Assembly (NCBI GenBank): GCA_020744225.1
Contig: JAGMWG010000018.1
Location: 434,001-498,000, forward strand
Direction of reading: 5' to 3'
Length of the DNA: 64,000 nt
DNA from: Paraphoma chrysanthemicola
Lineage: Eukaryota; Ascomycota; Dothideomycetes; Pleosporales; Phaeosphaeriaceae
The stretch's first letter is position 1, and each line of letters opens with the position of its first letter. Made by a program: the position numbers and the translations under genes. Of the stretch, positions 1 through 10,875 are shown piece after piece. Below the pieces are notes generated by a model, which was given only the letters and a program-made list of their open reading frames with translations, searched no databases and had not been told where the DNA came from.

Positions 1-1157
1 ACGGCGCACTAGTCAGGAAGAATGTATGTCGGCCCAGAGCATGACATCGCTCGCTCAACGTCTCGAGATCCCACATTTCGCCAATTGGGGTTCCTATCGT
101 TTGTTAGTAAAGCGAAGGCTTGATACAATCACAATGACGACGTACCCCAGTGAACAAGCAGCCATTCGTGCAAACACCAACCATCATCGAACTTCGGTGG
201 CCACGCCTCGAATGCGACAGTGTCTCCAACCAGGCCCGCGAGATGCTGGTCGTAAAGCCAGCGAATTGTTTTCTCGCACCCTTGAACGCCAATGGCAACT
301 GAGTTCTCTCGCGTACCGGCTTTACGTTCAGCTTCACCTGCACCACTAAACTGAGGTTAGTCTTACTTTGCCTTCATCTTCATCGAAGAGCAATACTCAC
401 TTGTGCCATCTGACGTAGCCACTTCTAATCATGAGAATGTCGCCCTGCCTTAGCGTAGTTCCTTGCCACTTCAAAGTCTCTTGCAGCTCTTCCACTGGGA
501 TTTCATGCCTCGAGACCGGACTGGGTGCCTTGCCTTTCGTCTCCTCATACCACCGCAGCCAATCACACAGCACGCCTCGCCCTACAATGCCACCTTTTTC
601 GCACCAGTTGTGAGTTCCATTAGTATCCGTAGTCTTAGCTTGTTCGTGAGTCAGACCGTTGTAGTACTTTCCACTGGACTGATGGGCGAAGTGCTTCAAA
701 CTATCCCACTGAGAGCCAGCTTGAGTGTTGATGTAAATTTCATCATCCATGGCAACAAAATCCGTGAAGTCCGAGAAGTTGATCTTTTTCTGGTGGAATT
801 CTTTACGGCCGAATCCCGGGAATTGAACATTGTTCAGTTCCCAGTCGAGTTGGATGCGTTCTCCTCTGCTGATTTCCCTTGAAGCGGCTAGTACAACGGA
901 GGGAGTGAGGAGGTTAACAGCTGGGGAGTGTAAGCTCAAGTTCAGATCAACCAGACACAGATGCGGAACTGACATCCGGCCTCATCTTTCTTTCCATCCT
1001 TATCGTAGAAGCCCCAGATGCTGCCTTGCGGCATGCCATCGACCTTTGGTAGGTCATCGAATGCTGGAAACTTGTACTCGCTACCAGCCTGTCCACCTGT
1101 GACACCTTGAGCAACAGCCGAAAGCTGGTCCTGTGCGGTCTTGAGAATTTCGGCCAT
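1..1157 (-). CDS. Cyclase-family (kynurenine-formamidase-like) protein, 3' end cut by window edge
   Basis: Partial gene with four readable exons, complement(join(<1..93,146..345,401..920,974..1157)). The joins keep one frame and use GT-AG introns of 52-55 nt; the 146-94 intron has a clear CTAAC branch site. ATG at 1157 starts MAEILKTAQD. The product resembles the fungal branch of the cyclase superfamily (PF04199), metal-dependent hydrolases that include kynurenine formamidase. Visible family landmarks are the N-terminal WGFYDKDGKKDE block, VNLLTPSVV, VQFPGFGRK, the metal-site region TQAGSQWDSLKHFAH (with Q where bacterial enzymes have H, as in fungal members), GVLCDW, the segment GAGEAERKAGT and the terminal TPIGEMWDLE...FFLTSAP. 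The real substrate cannot be read from the sequence; kynurenine is only one option. The last residues lie left of the window. Confidence 0.88.
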
Positions 1158-1538
1158 TCCTGATATTGGCGTTTAATTTTAACGGGGGATGATATAGATT
1201 TTGAAGAGGCAAGCCACAGCCTGCGACATCACTATTCAAATACCTTTTGATTTCCCCGCGTTTGATGAGGCGTGAGCGCCCCGCACTCGGTAACTCGGTC
1301 ATACTAAGAGAGCCACCGTGCGAACGCAACCGGTCCATTGCTTATGTTTGACTCGATGACGTTGTAAACCATCGCCGAGTTTGCCCTGAAGGTACTAGTC
1401 GGTGGTCGGAGTGCAACGGACCCGCTTCCGACGAGGGGTGCTGCTCGCTTAAGGCGGGGTCTGGCTTAGGTATCCCCTTGACCGATTTGCCCCTATTTCC
1501 GCACCGTTTCCGAGAGCTATAAGCCCAAGAGACCAACG
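1158..1538. other. Intergenic, no gene seen
   Basis: Upstream region of the cyclase gene and downstream region of the HExxH gene. I see no supported ORF, RNA gene or repeat. Confidence 0.6.
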
Positions 1539-2735
1539 CTAGATGAAGTATTGTTGACTCGCCTTCGGATTTCGAATATTCAAGAGAGACCTCAGTATGA
1601 GCGTACCCTTGTGGATGTAGCAAGAGCCAGGGAGCAGCGCTTTCGCAGCGGGAAACGTCGTGAGATTGAACAGGCCATCGGTTTCTTCACTCAGCGCCGC
1701 GTTCGGAACCAACACATAGAGGCATTCATGCCGAAACCTGTGGCAATGTTCGATATGGAGGCGTGCCCTCGGCCAGCCTTTCAAAACGACCTTGGGCATC
1801 TTCCGTAGTGTATCCCACTTCTTCTGCTGAAAGAACTTCACTGCCGACAATTGCGAAGTTGGCATGTAATTATTCTCTTTGGGCCTGAGAATGTCTGTGC
1901 TTGCATGGCATAAATTTACTGCCCCATATTTCGGCAGCATTGTCGCTTCAAAGCACAACCCGAATAAGTAGTTTTCCAGAGACCAACCGAGTTCGTTCCT
2001 TGGATGGGGGTATTTGGAATGGTGGGCTTCTTCTCGAGAGAAGCATGGCTCGTGAATACTTTCGCTGCAAGATTCTCGCAACGAGGCGTTTTGACGGGAG
2101 ATGGCGTTTTCATGCAATGCGTGGACAGCGTGCGCTAGTTCATGGACGATTGTGACTGCCAAGACAAAGCTCGTGAAGATATCCTGCTGCAGTGAACGAC
2201 ATCCGGAGATGAAGTAATCCTTGAAATCGTTCCTGATCGCAACCACTACCAACTCATCCACGCTGTTCTTGCAGAAAATGTCCATCTTTTCCTCCCGAGA
2301 GATCGAAGGCTCTAACACCTTGACAACGTCGCGCCAATTGGAACACATGGTCCCGTAACAACCTTCACTGGCCGTGGAAAATGTGAACTTTATTTGTCCG
2401 GCAATCTTCTGCGACAGGTATTTTTTCACGATTGGTAGCGCTGCGCGATTCCAAGACCGACTCGTTTCAGCAAGGTACGTTCTCTTCGTTTCCTTATCAG
2501 TTCTTTCCTGCCCAGCAAAGAGGTGGGTCCACCACAAGAGTGCAGTCTCGTCCGTTATCATCTGGGTGACAAATCGCAGTATTGGTAGTAAATCGTCCCA
2601 TAGTGCTTCGTTCTTGCGAATGTTTGAATGAATCCAATTCTCTCGCGCAAGAATAGGGTGTATTGTCGTTGGCAGTTCGCAAAGTTGTTGAAGTGTTATG
2701 CCTATTTGCCAGTGCATCTCAGTTGAGGTCTCCAT
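1539..2735 (-). CDS. Hypothetical protein with HExxH zincin motif
   Basis: Single-exon ORF of 398 residues from ATG at 2735. I do not recognise the family. The central part holds VTIVHELAHAVHAL (about residue 200), a perfect HExxH zinc-metallopeptidase signature inside a hydrophobic helix-like stretch, followed about 60 residues later by ELGWSLE, which could supply the third zinc ligand (glutamate, as in gluzincins). No signal peptide is visible, so an intracellular location is likely. The first 190 residues are ordinary globular sequence with several Trp and Cys and do not look like a known propeptide. It may be a lineage-specific metallopeptidase or an inactive relative; activity is inference from the motif only. 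Its neighbours (cyclase, small paralogues) suggest no role. Confidence 0.72.
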   Translation of the reverse strand: METSTEMHWQIGITLQQLCELPTTIHPILARENWIHSNIRKNEALWDDLLPILRFVTQMITDETALLWWTHLFAGQERTDKETKRTYLAETSRSWNRAALPIVKKYLSQKIAGQIKFTFSTASEGCYGTMCSNWRDVVKVLEPSISREEKMDIFCKNSVDELVVVAIRNDFKDYFISGCRSLQQDIFTSFVLAVTIVHELAHAVHALHENAISRQNASLRESCSESIHEPCFSREEAHHSKYPHPRNELGWSLENYLFGLCFEATMLPKYGAVNLCHASTDILRPKENNYMPTSQLSAVKFFQQKKWDTLRKMPKVVLKGWPRARLHIEHCHRFRHECLYVLVPNAALSEETDGLFNLTTFPAAKALLPGSCYIHKGTLILRSLLNIRNPKASQQYFI

Positions 2736-3505
2736 GTCTGTTGCAAATTTGTGAAGACCTGTGTTAAGCTGGGATACTAGAGGATCTCATACGGTCTTGA
2801 CTCCGAACGAAAAGGGAGAGGAGAGCCTTGGAGCGATCCGCACTTATATTGCAGGAACAGCACCTTCCAAACTCTGCAGGGATTCGTCCTTGCGGACAAG
2901 ACTCTCATGATGGACCATGGGACCCTCCTTCCTTCGACTTTGAATTTTCGTCGAAAATTCACATTTCGTCACGGTGTCCTAAGTGCTGGATGCAACAAGC
3001 AACCGCGGTTTCATGACTCGAGCACCATGGGATTGCCGTCCGCTGGATTTCTTATAATTTCGGAACCACGTAGCTTAATACTCGATACGAAGCTGAAATG
3101 CACGTTGTGTGGGTGCGGAGTACTGTTGGGAAGGACGCTGCGTCTGCAGGCAATGGCGAGGCTTCTAATGTACCATGGTACGAAGTTGCGTCTAAGAGAC
3201 ATTGACAAGCACCGCGAAAACTTCTAGGAGCTATGCAGAAATCACAAGGAAGATAAATTTCTCACAAGCCCTCAGTATATAACTCCGAGAACCAAATTCA
3301 ATACCAAAAGTCATGGAGCAGGCACTCGCGACGTCACCAAGCGGTCAGTATTGCCTAGGATCACTCTAACAACATTAAGTGAACGAATTCTACTACCTCT
3401 AAACACAATAGATTCAGCAGCGCAAATGCCTCTCCTCATCCCAAATTGATGTTCGGCACCAGTTTGTCGCCTTCTCGGACCACATCAATGCATCGTGCCC
3501 CTTTT
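2736..3505. other. Intergenic, no gene seen
   Basis: Only short overlapping ORFs on both strands without family features. Nothing further supported. Confidence 0.5.
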
Positions 3506-3730
3506 TCAAAGCCAACTCATCAAACCCGAAAACGTCCCTCCCGTAGTCCCGCCCGAAGTTCCCGAACCCGCGGCTCCCGTTGCAACCTCCGTTTTGCCTT
3601 GGCCTTGCGGTACCGCTGCCATTGTTTGATCTGCGGGTTGCTCGTTTTGCTGTTGCTGGTACGTTTGTGCACCATTGCTGAGGCTGCGGATTTTGTTGAA
3701 GACCGAGCCGACGAATTCGGATTTCGACAT
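3506..3730 (-). CDS. Small 74-residue protein, copy 1 of a tandem pair
   Basis: ORF of 74 codons from ATG at 3730. Function unknown. An N-terminal amphipathic segment (FVGSVFNKIRSL) precedes a Gln-rich core YQQQQNEQPADQ and a Gly/Thr/Ser-rich tail ending in GLMSWL. A second ORF of exactly the same length and strand lies 1.7 kb away (5208-5432) and shares the core QQQNEQ.A.Q, the VPQGQG/VAQEQG step, the ATG.. step and a hydrophobic C-terminus, with comparable spacing. Two independently diverged copies keeping an open frame argue that this short ORF is real. No signal peptide, transmembrane helix or cysteine is present; it looks like a small disordered intracellular protein. Confidence 0.6.
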   Translation of the reverse strand: MSKSEFVGSVFNKIRSLSNGAQTYQQQQNEQPADQTMAAVPQGQGKTEVATGAAGSGTSGGTTGGTFSGLMSWL

Positions 3731-4500
3731 CTCGTTTATATGGAGTGTTGCGTTGAAAATAAATTTGGTGGTGATAGTGTAACACTTTGGGTGTGGTAAA
3801 ATTATGCTCGGTGTGGTTGGTAAGATTGTCGGTTTGATAGTTGGATTGTTGCTTGCATGAATATTTCTCTTTCGTTGGAGATTGTTTTATACCTCATTCT
3901 AAGATCTTTGAGTCTCAAAAGCGTACGTCATACTTTACATCATAAAGAGGCTTTGCAAATAGAATCGGTGAATATGTTGATGCCGGTGTATGCCTGCAAG
4001 CTGTTTGCATTGCCCTTCACAACTTGGCATACGTTCACTGTCTCGCGCTGTCCGTACCAATAGCCTTGCTAGTCTCAAACATCTGATGGCTATGTCCAGA
4101 GGCTGTGTAGCCTGATGAGCGCGAGGCCAAGAAGTGGCCACCCTGGGGCTAGAAGACTCAAGGAATTTGTTTGCGCATGTGCGACAGGTCTGCCTGGAGA
4201 AGTTGTAGATCAGGAGTGAGATTTGACGCACCGCCATTCTTCATATGCACTTGTTTCGCATATCTATGGTCCATAATGTTCGGTCTGACATTGATCGTCG
4301 CGTAGGAGGATTCTGGTTCGCCATTGCGAACGGTGTGATCGTATGCCAAGAAAGATGTCAGCAGCGCGCATACCGGGAATTTCGGTCTTCGTCGGCGTTT
4401 TCATGTCGCGGTACATTGCCACCGGTAACAAGGGCGCATCTCAACGCCTACTTTGTAGATTTCTGTAGACAATATTCTGATCGCAACATGCCCTAACATT
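3506..4500. repeat. Old tandem duplication, left copy
   Basis: Collinear similarity to about 5208-6250. Beyond the 74-codon ORF, matching stretches include the motif near 4020 (aacttggca..cgttcactgtctcgcg) against that near 5760 (aacttggca..ggttcgctgtctcgcg), ggctgtgtag at both sites, gcatgtg..a.aggtct near 4170 and 5920, and ggtgtgatc near 4332 and 6077. Identity is low and interrupted, so the duplication is old. Borders are approximate. Confidence 0.55.
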
Positions 4501-5207
4501 TAAAACTTGTGTACATGTACTACACCTTAACCTGTCCGGTGGGGCACTCCTGTGGGCTATCGCATCCGTGTGGAGCTTCAGCGCATATTCAATCGTGCAC
4601 GAAACGCTAATCGAGTGCTATACACGCCTGTGGCACCAATTTAGAGGAATTCGAAAGCGTAAAGAGACATTCGCACTGCACCCTTGTCGATGTGTGGGTG
4701 TAGCGGCCTGGTTGCCTAAGGGAAAGTGCTGGGCAACTCGCAACAATGGATAAATCAATCGCATCAACAACATGCAACTGAGCATGATAACAGTACTGGT
4801 TTTCGGTTTATTGGTACTGCCACTGCTGCCTCACGCCGTTCTCAGCAGCGTTCAAAGCGAGATTGAGCGGTTTACCACTTCTAGAAGTCGCCCCCTAAGC
4901 AGCCGAGCGAATCATTGACGGAGATCTCTCGCGGTCGCCACTTGGGATACGCCCTGCGCAAGGTTACTGTATTAGCGCAATTAGATACAAGAGACCTTCA
5001 GGCTACGAAACGAAGATTCATTCGCTACCCACGGTGCTTGTCATCATTCCTGTTAACAGAACACAAACTCATTGAACGAACACCGAGTCACTGCATTATC
5101 GAAGTCAAGGTGCAGCCGCAGTACCAGAATATCAACTTCAATAGGTTGTACTCTATCAAATGAACAATTAAACACCACATTCCGCCCATCACATAACATT
5201 GCATTAA
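3731..5207. other. Region between the two 74-residue ORFs; mostly duplicated noncoding DNA
   Basis: The part up to about 4500 is the non-ORF portion of the duplicated unit. From 4500 to 5207 I see no supported gene; the ORFs are short and lack family features. Confidence 0.5.
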
Positions 5208-5432
5208 TCAAATCAGATTACTAAGAAACTCCAAGATCGCCTCTAACGGACCCTCACTCGTGCCCTCCGCCCCACTCACTCCTCCAGTGGCTGCCTGCGT
5301 GCTGCCTTGTTCCTGCGCCACTGTCGTTGTTGCTTGTTCCGCAGACTGTTCGTTTTGCTGTTGCTCATATTCATGCGCAAAGCCGCTCGCGGTGCTTAGC
5401 CTGTGTAGTGCGGAGCCAATTGACGAAAGCAT
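5208..5432 (-). CDS. Small 74-residue protein, copy 2 of a tandem pair
   Basis: ORF of 74 codons from ATG at 5432, paralogue of the ORF at 3506-3730. It begins MLSSIGSALHRLSTAS, has the shared core YEQQQNEQSAEQ followed by VAQEQGSTQAATGG, and ends in a hydrophobic stretch (ILEFLSNLI). The N- and C-termini are more helical and less Gly-rich than in copy 1, so the core is the conserved part. No Cys, signal peptide or membrane helix. Function unknown; conservation of length, strand and core after clear divergence of the flanks is the main argument for coding. Confidence 0.62.
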   Translation of the reverse strand: MLSSIGSALHRLSTASGFAHEYEQQQNEQSAEQATTTVAQEQGSTQAATGGVSGAEGTSEGPLEAILEFLSNLI

Positions 5433-6250
5433 TTTGTATGGTTGTGGTCGAGCGAAGAAGTGGTGTTTGATATGATTATGGCTGCAATTGATCAGGAAAT
5501 AGTGCAGAGAAGGACCGGATAATGCTGGTGCTTACTGTGATGTGGTGCGAAATCGTGCTTGCGTTGTTATGTCTGGATGGGATGTATCTCAACTTCATGT
5601 TTGAATTTCGACATTCATATACTCACGCCAAATCAAATTGAGGCTCATATACGTCCTTCGGCCTTTTCGCCACATTGTGGCTTTGCAATAACGACCGGTG
5701 AAAGTGATAGCGCCCTTCAGCTGTTTCGCGTTCTAACGTGTTGGTCGCCTGGTCTTAGCAACTTGGCAGTGGTTCGCTGTCTCGCGTATCCGCGGTATAC
5801 CCGTGTGGTGCTGCAACGCGCAATTCGTAAGTGTGGGGTGGCAAGGAAGGCTGTGTAGTCGCATAGAGCTGACGCCAATGCCACATTTGTCTGAATCAGG
5901 ACAAATGTACTCTTTGAGCATGTGTAAAAGGTCTTGTGCATACAAACCGCGAACGCAAAGCAAGACATAATGCGTCGCCATGCATGTGTCGCAGTCCTCC
6001 AGACATCTAGTCGGCCTCGTTGCGTGGTATTGCCTGGATCGTCACCATACGCACACTTGGTTCTTCCTCGCTATTGGTGTGATCCGTTTGCTAAGCCACC
6101 TGTAAGCAGCCTGGTGTTTGATGTGCGACTTCGGTGCTTCCGACTCCGCAATAGACCGGCGAAACCGGATACGACTTTGATAAACATGCCAATCACTGTT
6201 CTCAATTTGACAATATCGTGGAGTACTAACATGTATTTTCTGGTAGCACT
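5208..6250. repeat. Old tandem duplication, right copy
   Basis: Partner of 3506-4500, offset about 1.7 kb, same orientation. See the left copy for matching words. The end near 6250 is approximate and falls just before the 3' end of the transporter gene. Confidence 0.55.
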
Positions 6251-6358
6251 GCTCTATCATTTATACATTTGTTGGATCGACTAACTTGTCGCATGGCTCA
6301 TGACACAGCCACTGCAGGCACAACCCACTCGTGCATCAATTCCATCCCCAATTTTGTC
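5433..6358. other. Noncoding part of the right duplicated copy
   Basis: Promoter side of the 74-residue ORF plus duplicated flank up to about 6250, then the 3' flank of the transporter. ORFs here (for example 5559-5858, 5934-6284) show no domain and are not kept in frame in the left copy. Confidence 0.5.
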
Positions 6359-8302
6359 TCAGTGAGCGAATCTGAAGTCCAACCTCTTCATGCCCTCGTC
6401 CTTGGTGCTTACAACGTAGTCTTCCTGCTCCTCTTTCGTCATCGCGTTCCACTGGCGATCCCTGACCTTGTTGCGCCAGATGTAAAATGCCTTGACAAGG
6501 TAGAAAAGCACGATGTTGAACGAGCAGATTGCCAGCAAGATCTTATTACCGCGGCGATATAGTGGCTGATCATCATCTCGGTAGATGTTCGAAGCGATAA
6601 TGTTGCCAGATTGCACGAACATGTTGTAAAACGCGGCAGACACGGCGCGCGTGCGAACGGCATTGCTATTCTTCGCATTCCAGCCGACAAGGATAGCGTG
6701 GCAATATGGATACGACAACAGGCCAGTCAGCAGGGCGTACCGAATCCATGCATTAGTGCTTGCAGGAATTGTGACGAGCGCAATGAGCCAGGGAAAGATC
6801 CAGACGTTCGAAAGACTGGAAATGATGGCTCGTTCCTTAAACTTCTCGGAAAGCCAGGTCAGAACCAAGAGCTGTATGGCGTAAAGGAACTGTGATGGAA
6901 TGGCCAGCAAATTCGCTTGGAAAACAGAGAAACCAAGGCGGCGGAGGATGTACGAGAGATACGTCGCTGGAGGAGAAGGCGGGATGTAAGCCATAAGACC
7001 GATGAAGTAAAGAGGCCACTGCTCCCAGTCCGTAGTGGCCTTCCAGAGCAGCCTCAGCCCAACAGCTTGTCGGTTGTTCATATCGCCCTTGGTCGGATCG
7101 TCTCGCAGGATTCGGTTGACGAGGATCTTCTCTTCCCGCTCATTGAACCACCCATCCTTGCCTCGGAACCAATGCTTTGTTTGGCATGCGCCCGGGGGCA
7201 TGAGTCCATAGGAGAAAATACCGATTACGAGAGTAAGAAGACCTTCGATTAAGAATCTGATTTTTTTTGTCAGTGACCACTACATTATCATGACTCGCCC
7301 GGCTTACAGGTACTGCCATCCACTCCAGCCATTGATCCCACGCATCTGCAGAATGCCGGCCGCAAGGAGAGATCCAACGATATTGCAGAAACTTAGCGCG
7401 GTCCAAAACCATGCTAGGCGAAGCGGGAGCTCATTCGACTTGAAGAAGTACGTAAGCCAGAGGACGATGTCGCTAGGAAAATTGTCAGTCGACTTCAGAT
7501 AACAAAAACTGGCTAGCTCACGGAATGAACCCTCCCATCAGTAATCCCAGCAAGCATCGTATGGCGTAGTACTGCGCCTTGGTCTGCAGGGCGGCCTGCG
7601 ATGCACTGACGATCGACCATGCGCAAATAATTGTCGGGATCCATCTGCACGTCATTTAGCATCCACCCAACTCCGGCGCGCCATCGGCTATTTAACGGGA
7701 AAGGCGTACCGGTCAGCACCAAGCTTTTTGCTAATGAGGCCACTGGGAAGTTCGGCAAACAAGAACGATGCAAGAAAGATCTAAGCGAAAATCAGCCGCG
7801 ACGAGTGTGACTGGACTAGGATCAAGGCTCACCGTTTGGCCATAGTTGAAGTCATTCGTATTCATTTCTGCAACGTTGTGAGTATTGCTCCTGTGCTTGG
7901 AGACGGTCTGACGCACTCAGCTCCTTCAGCATATTGTCTGAAATCGCTCGATTGATGTTCTTGCGATTCAGATCTAGCGATACAAACATGAGCCATGCCC
8001 ATAGTGTAATCCTCCAGTCGAGCTGTGGAAAGATCAGCCACCGTCCCGGTGCCCTGCAATGGCGCGCATACCTGGCGAACAAGCTTTTTCTCTTCCTCCT
8101 GTGCCCATGTGAACTCAGGGTCAAAGCGATGGCGTCCCTCGTATTGGGCGTTTTCATAGATGTCGCGCCAGTACTGAACGGTTGCGGGGTCAGAAAACGG
8201 GTTGGGGCCTTTCTGGTCTTGCGCTGATGGCTCATTGCTAGACGACCCTGAATCTGAATGAGTTACGGGTACCTGCTTCTCGCCTGGCACGAGGGTAGTC
8301 AT
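6359..8302 (-). CDS. MFS transporter, DAL5/allantoate permease family
   Basis: Seven exons, complement(join(6359..7256,7308..7472,7522..7644,7710..7780,7833..7867,7917..8022,8072..8302)), 542 residues, all joins in frame. This is an anion:cation symporter-type major facilitator of the plasma membrane; fungal members import allantoate, nicotinate, pantothenate, biotin or sulfonates. Family landmarks are the hydrophilic N-terminus to LVRQLDWRITLWAWLMF, DLNRKNINRAISDNM, the TM2 region LFAELPSGLISKKLG with DRWIP, WSGWQYLFLIEGLLT, the loop CQTKHWFRGKDGWF, YIPPSPPATYLSYILR, NAKNSNAVRTRAVSAA and SGNIIASNIYRDDD, then a hydrophilic tail ending DFRFAH. Exon 5' of TM2 is only 35 nt. It lies 1.4 kb from a TauD-like dioxygenase on the same strand, so a sulfonate is one possible substrate; that is a guess. 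Confidence 0.92.
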
Positions 8303-9662
8303 CGTGAAATCGATTCGCTCGCAGCGTTGCTATATGGTAACGGTTTGCTAATGTACAGCGAAGGTACCAGGTGACCGGAACGTGAATTGGACGTCTCCTA
8401 GGAGATCTTATAAGGCACCGGAGATGCTACGAGCAGAGATTGCCACGGCTAAGAATGGTGCAACATGGTCGGACGTTGACAACATCGCTAAGGACAAGTA
8501 CATATGCTGTCGCGACAAGCCTCAAAAGCCCCAAATTTTTGACTCCTCGGATCTCTGATAAGAATTATTGCCTACATGATTGGACAATTCTGTCGGCGGG
8601 CACCCTTTCAACTCTAGGAGCGGCCGAATTGAGTAGCTGAACAAGAACCGGTAGGTGTCTTGGGTCTTGAGTGGCGTCATTGCAACTTGGCGGCATGACA
8701 GCTACCGTCTTTTGGTACATCGTCGAAGCCAAAAGGTCGGACTATCATGTCGATATCAGGACAAGAGCGGGTCCGGGTCCTTGGGCTACAGCTCGGCTAA
8801 ACATGCGGCATGTCTAGCGATGAGATTCAGTGTTGTTTGCGATGTGCAAAGTACCTGTTTTCGCGGTGTAGCGTCAACTATTTGACAGCTTTCACGGCTG
8901 CGGGACTGAACCTACTAAAGAGCACTTGTAGTCTCATTCAAGGCCCTTCGATGAGATCCTCGATGTCTGGGTCGTGGTTGAGAGCGCCGATAACGATCAT
9001 GCATCCATGCTGGCACGTCAAACATCCTGAGAATGGCGTCAGGACGCGATATCTTGGCGCTGCACTCCCGAACCCCGTGGTGGGGATATCTTGAAGGAAC
9101 CGCTGTCATGGAGCCGGAAGAAAAGAAGCAAAAGAGGCGTGTGCGGCCACGAGGGCCAGAACATAGTGCATCCGTGGTGGACGATGTCGCGAGGTTGCGG
9201 AGGATGTCGTCAGCTCAAGCTCAATGCCAATGTGAGATCATGGCGTTCAACAACCGCAGTTTGATAAGATATCTTGAAGAGGCAAGGAGGTCTTGAACCG
9301 TTACAGCCGATGCCGCACCCTTAGGACGCGTATGCAGTGACTTCTGGCCGCGATGGCGACTCTCAGGTTCGTGAAGCTGAGATCAATGCGTACCTGGGAG
9401 GAATTGCGCTATACCAGTTCGGATCAACATCGGAAGCAAGCAACCTGATGCTATCTCGCACAACCATCGTATGTTCTGATCCTGGCAGAACTTCGGTCTT
9501 AAATGTGCTCTGCACGAAGTACTTGCAAGGTCATTTTATCTTCACATGCGACCGGTCCGTCTTTCAACCATGCTGGCTTTCATAGCACCCCGCTGAATGC
9601 TACGAATAATCTTCATTTAAGTAACGCTACCAATCCCTGGCCACATCTCCATATGGCAGCAC
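8303..9662. other. Intergenic, possible coding debris around 8940-9300
   Basis: No supported gene. Overlapping ORFs on both strands at 8915-9296 have non-random-looking stretches (for example MEPEEKKQKRRVRPRG on the plus strand), but none extends into a recognisable domain. It may hold relics of a lost gene. Confidence 0.4.
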
Positions 9663-10875
9663 CTAAACAACATCCACCAACCCCAAAACCTCTCTCCTTC
9701 CCTTACTCTCCGGATCCAAGTACGGTCTCTCCCCCAAACTCACCGCCCTCTGACCCGTCCTGGGGCCCAACCCCGCATAATCATACGTTGCAGTGTGATA
9801 CACGCTCCGATTATCCCAAATCGCCAAATCGTTCACATTCTGCCACCTATGTCTGACCTGCAAGTCGTGATTTTCCGTAATCAACTGCACAAACCACTCC
9901 AGCGCTTTCGCGCTCTCTTCCTTGGTCAGGCCATTGATATGCTGCACGTGGTGTCCGACAGCGAAAATTGAGCGCCAGCCTGTTACGGGGTTGGTCCGGA
10001 TCACAGGGTGGATGGCGGTCAGGTCAGAGCCGACGTTGTCAGGCGAGCCACGAGGAGCGGAGTATAGCTCGAACCCGTTGTCCTTAGCGGCTTTGCCGAA
10101 CTCGGGTTGCGAATACGTGGCGCTTAGAGAGGAAAAGAAGGCCTGGTAAGGAGCGGAGAGACGGTCGTAGAGTTCGTAGCCGGAAGCCCAAAGAGTATCT
10201 TGGGACCCCATTAGCTTTGGGACGCAAGGGATTGAAGAACATTGGAGTACGTACCGCCACCTGTCTTAGGCAATTCAGTCAGACGCAACAACGCGTAGTC
10301 AGAAGGCACGGGCTCGAAGGTAATGTCGCTGTGCCATCCTTCTTTGGCGCTCTGCTTCTTGCTGGAGAAGTTGAGGAGCCGACCCTTGTAAATCTCCTTG
10401 GCTTGCTCAGAGCTTATGACGCTGATTTCGTCGTCCTTACCACCGAGACGACGTCCAGAGTTGCTGACAGGGTGAATATGCAACTTTGAAGTCGATGGCT
10501 TTCCAGATAGCTGGCCCAGGCGTTGGGCGAGCTCTTTCTGAAGTTGGTTGTCGAGATCGTCTTGCTTGCGGAAGAACACGACGCCGCGCTGGGAGACTTC
10601 GGACTCGGTCAGCAAATGCTTGCAGAGGAGATTGAGAAGCATAGAAACTCACTTGTGATAGCAAGGTCGCGGATCAAATCGTCAGAGTTAGGCGCGCGAA
10701 GCCACTCCTTCAAGTTGACATTGGCAAATTCGCGACCAATGACTGGTGTGACATCAAACGACTCATACTGATCCAGAACCCCTTTCAGCTGAAGAGGCTC
10801 GCGAGGATATTGGGCCTGAGGCTCGGCAGACTCCTGCTCGCTCTTGATGTTTGTGGTCAAAGTCTCGGTGGCCAT
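9663..10875 (-). CDS. TauD/TfdA-family 2-oxoglutarate-dependent dioxygenase
   Basis: Three exons, complement(join(9663..10198,10255..10596,10653..10875)), 366 residues. Family enzymes use Fe(II), O2 and 2-oxoglutarate to hydroxylate substrates such as taurine or other sulfonates, releasing sulfite for sulfur nutrition. Visible: N-terminal VIGREFANVNLKEWL, the joined block DLAITISQRGVVFFRKQD, the iron ligands H and D in GWHSDITF (about residue 163), TGGDTLWASGYELYDRLS, the distal His in NRSVYHTATYDY, and the 2-oxoglutarate-binding Arg in GQRAVSLGERPY. The first intron (54 nt) has a CTGAC branch site. The same-strand neighbour is a DAL5-like transporter, consistent with an uptake-and-cleavage pair. 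Substrate unknown. Confidence 0.92.

Noticed and set aside
463..882. 139-codon ORF on the plus strand
   Set aside because: Antisense shadow of the cyclase exon 2.
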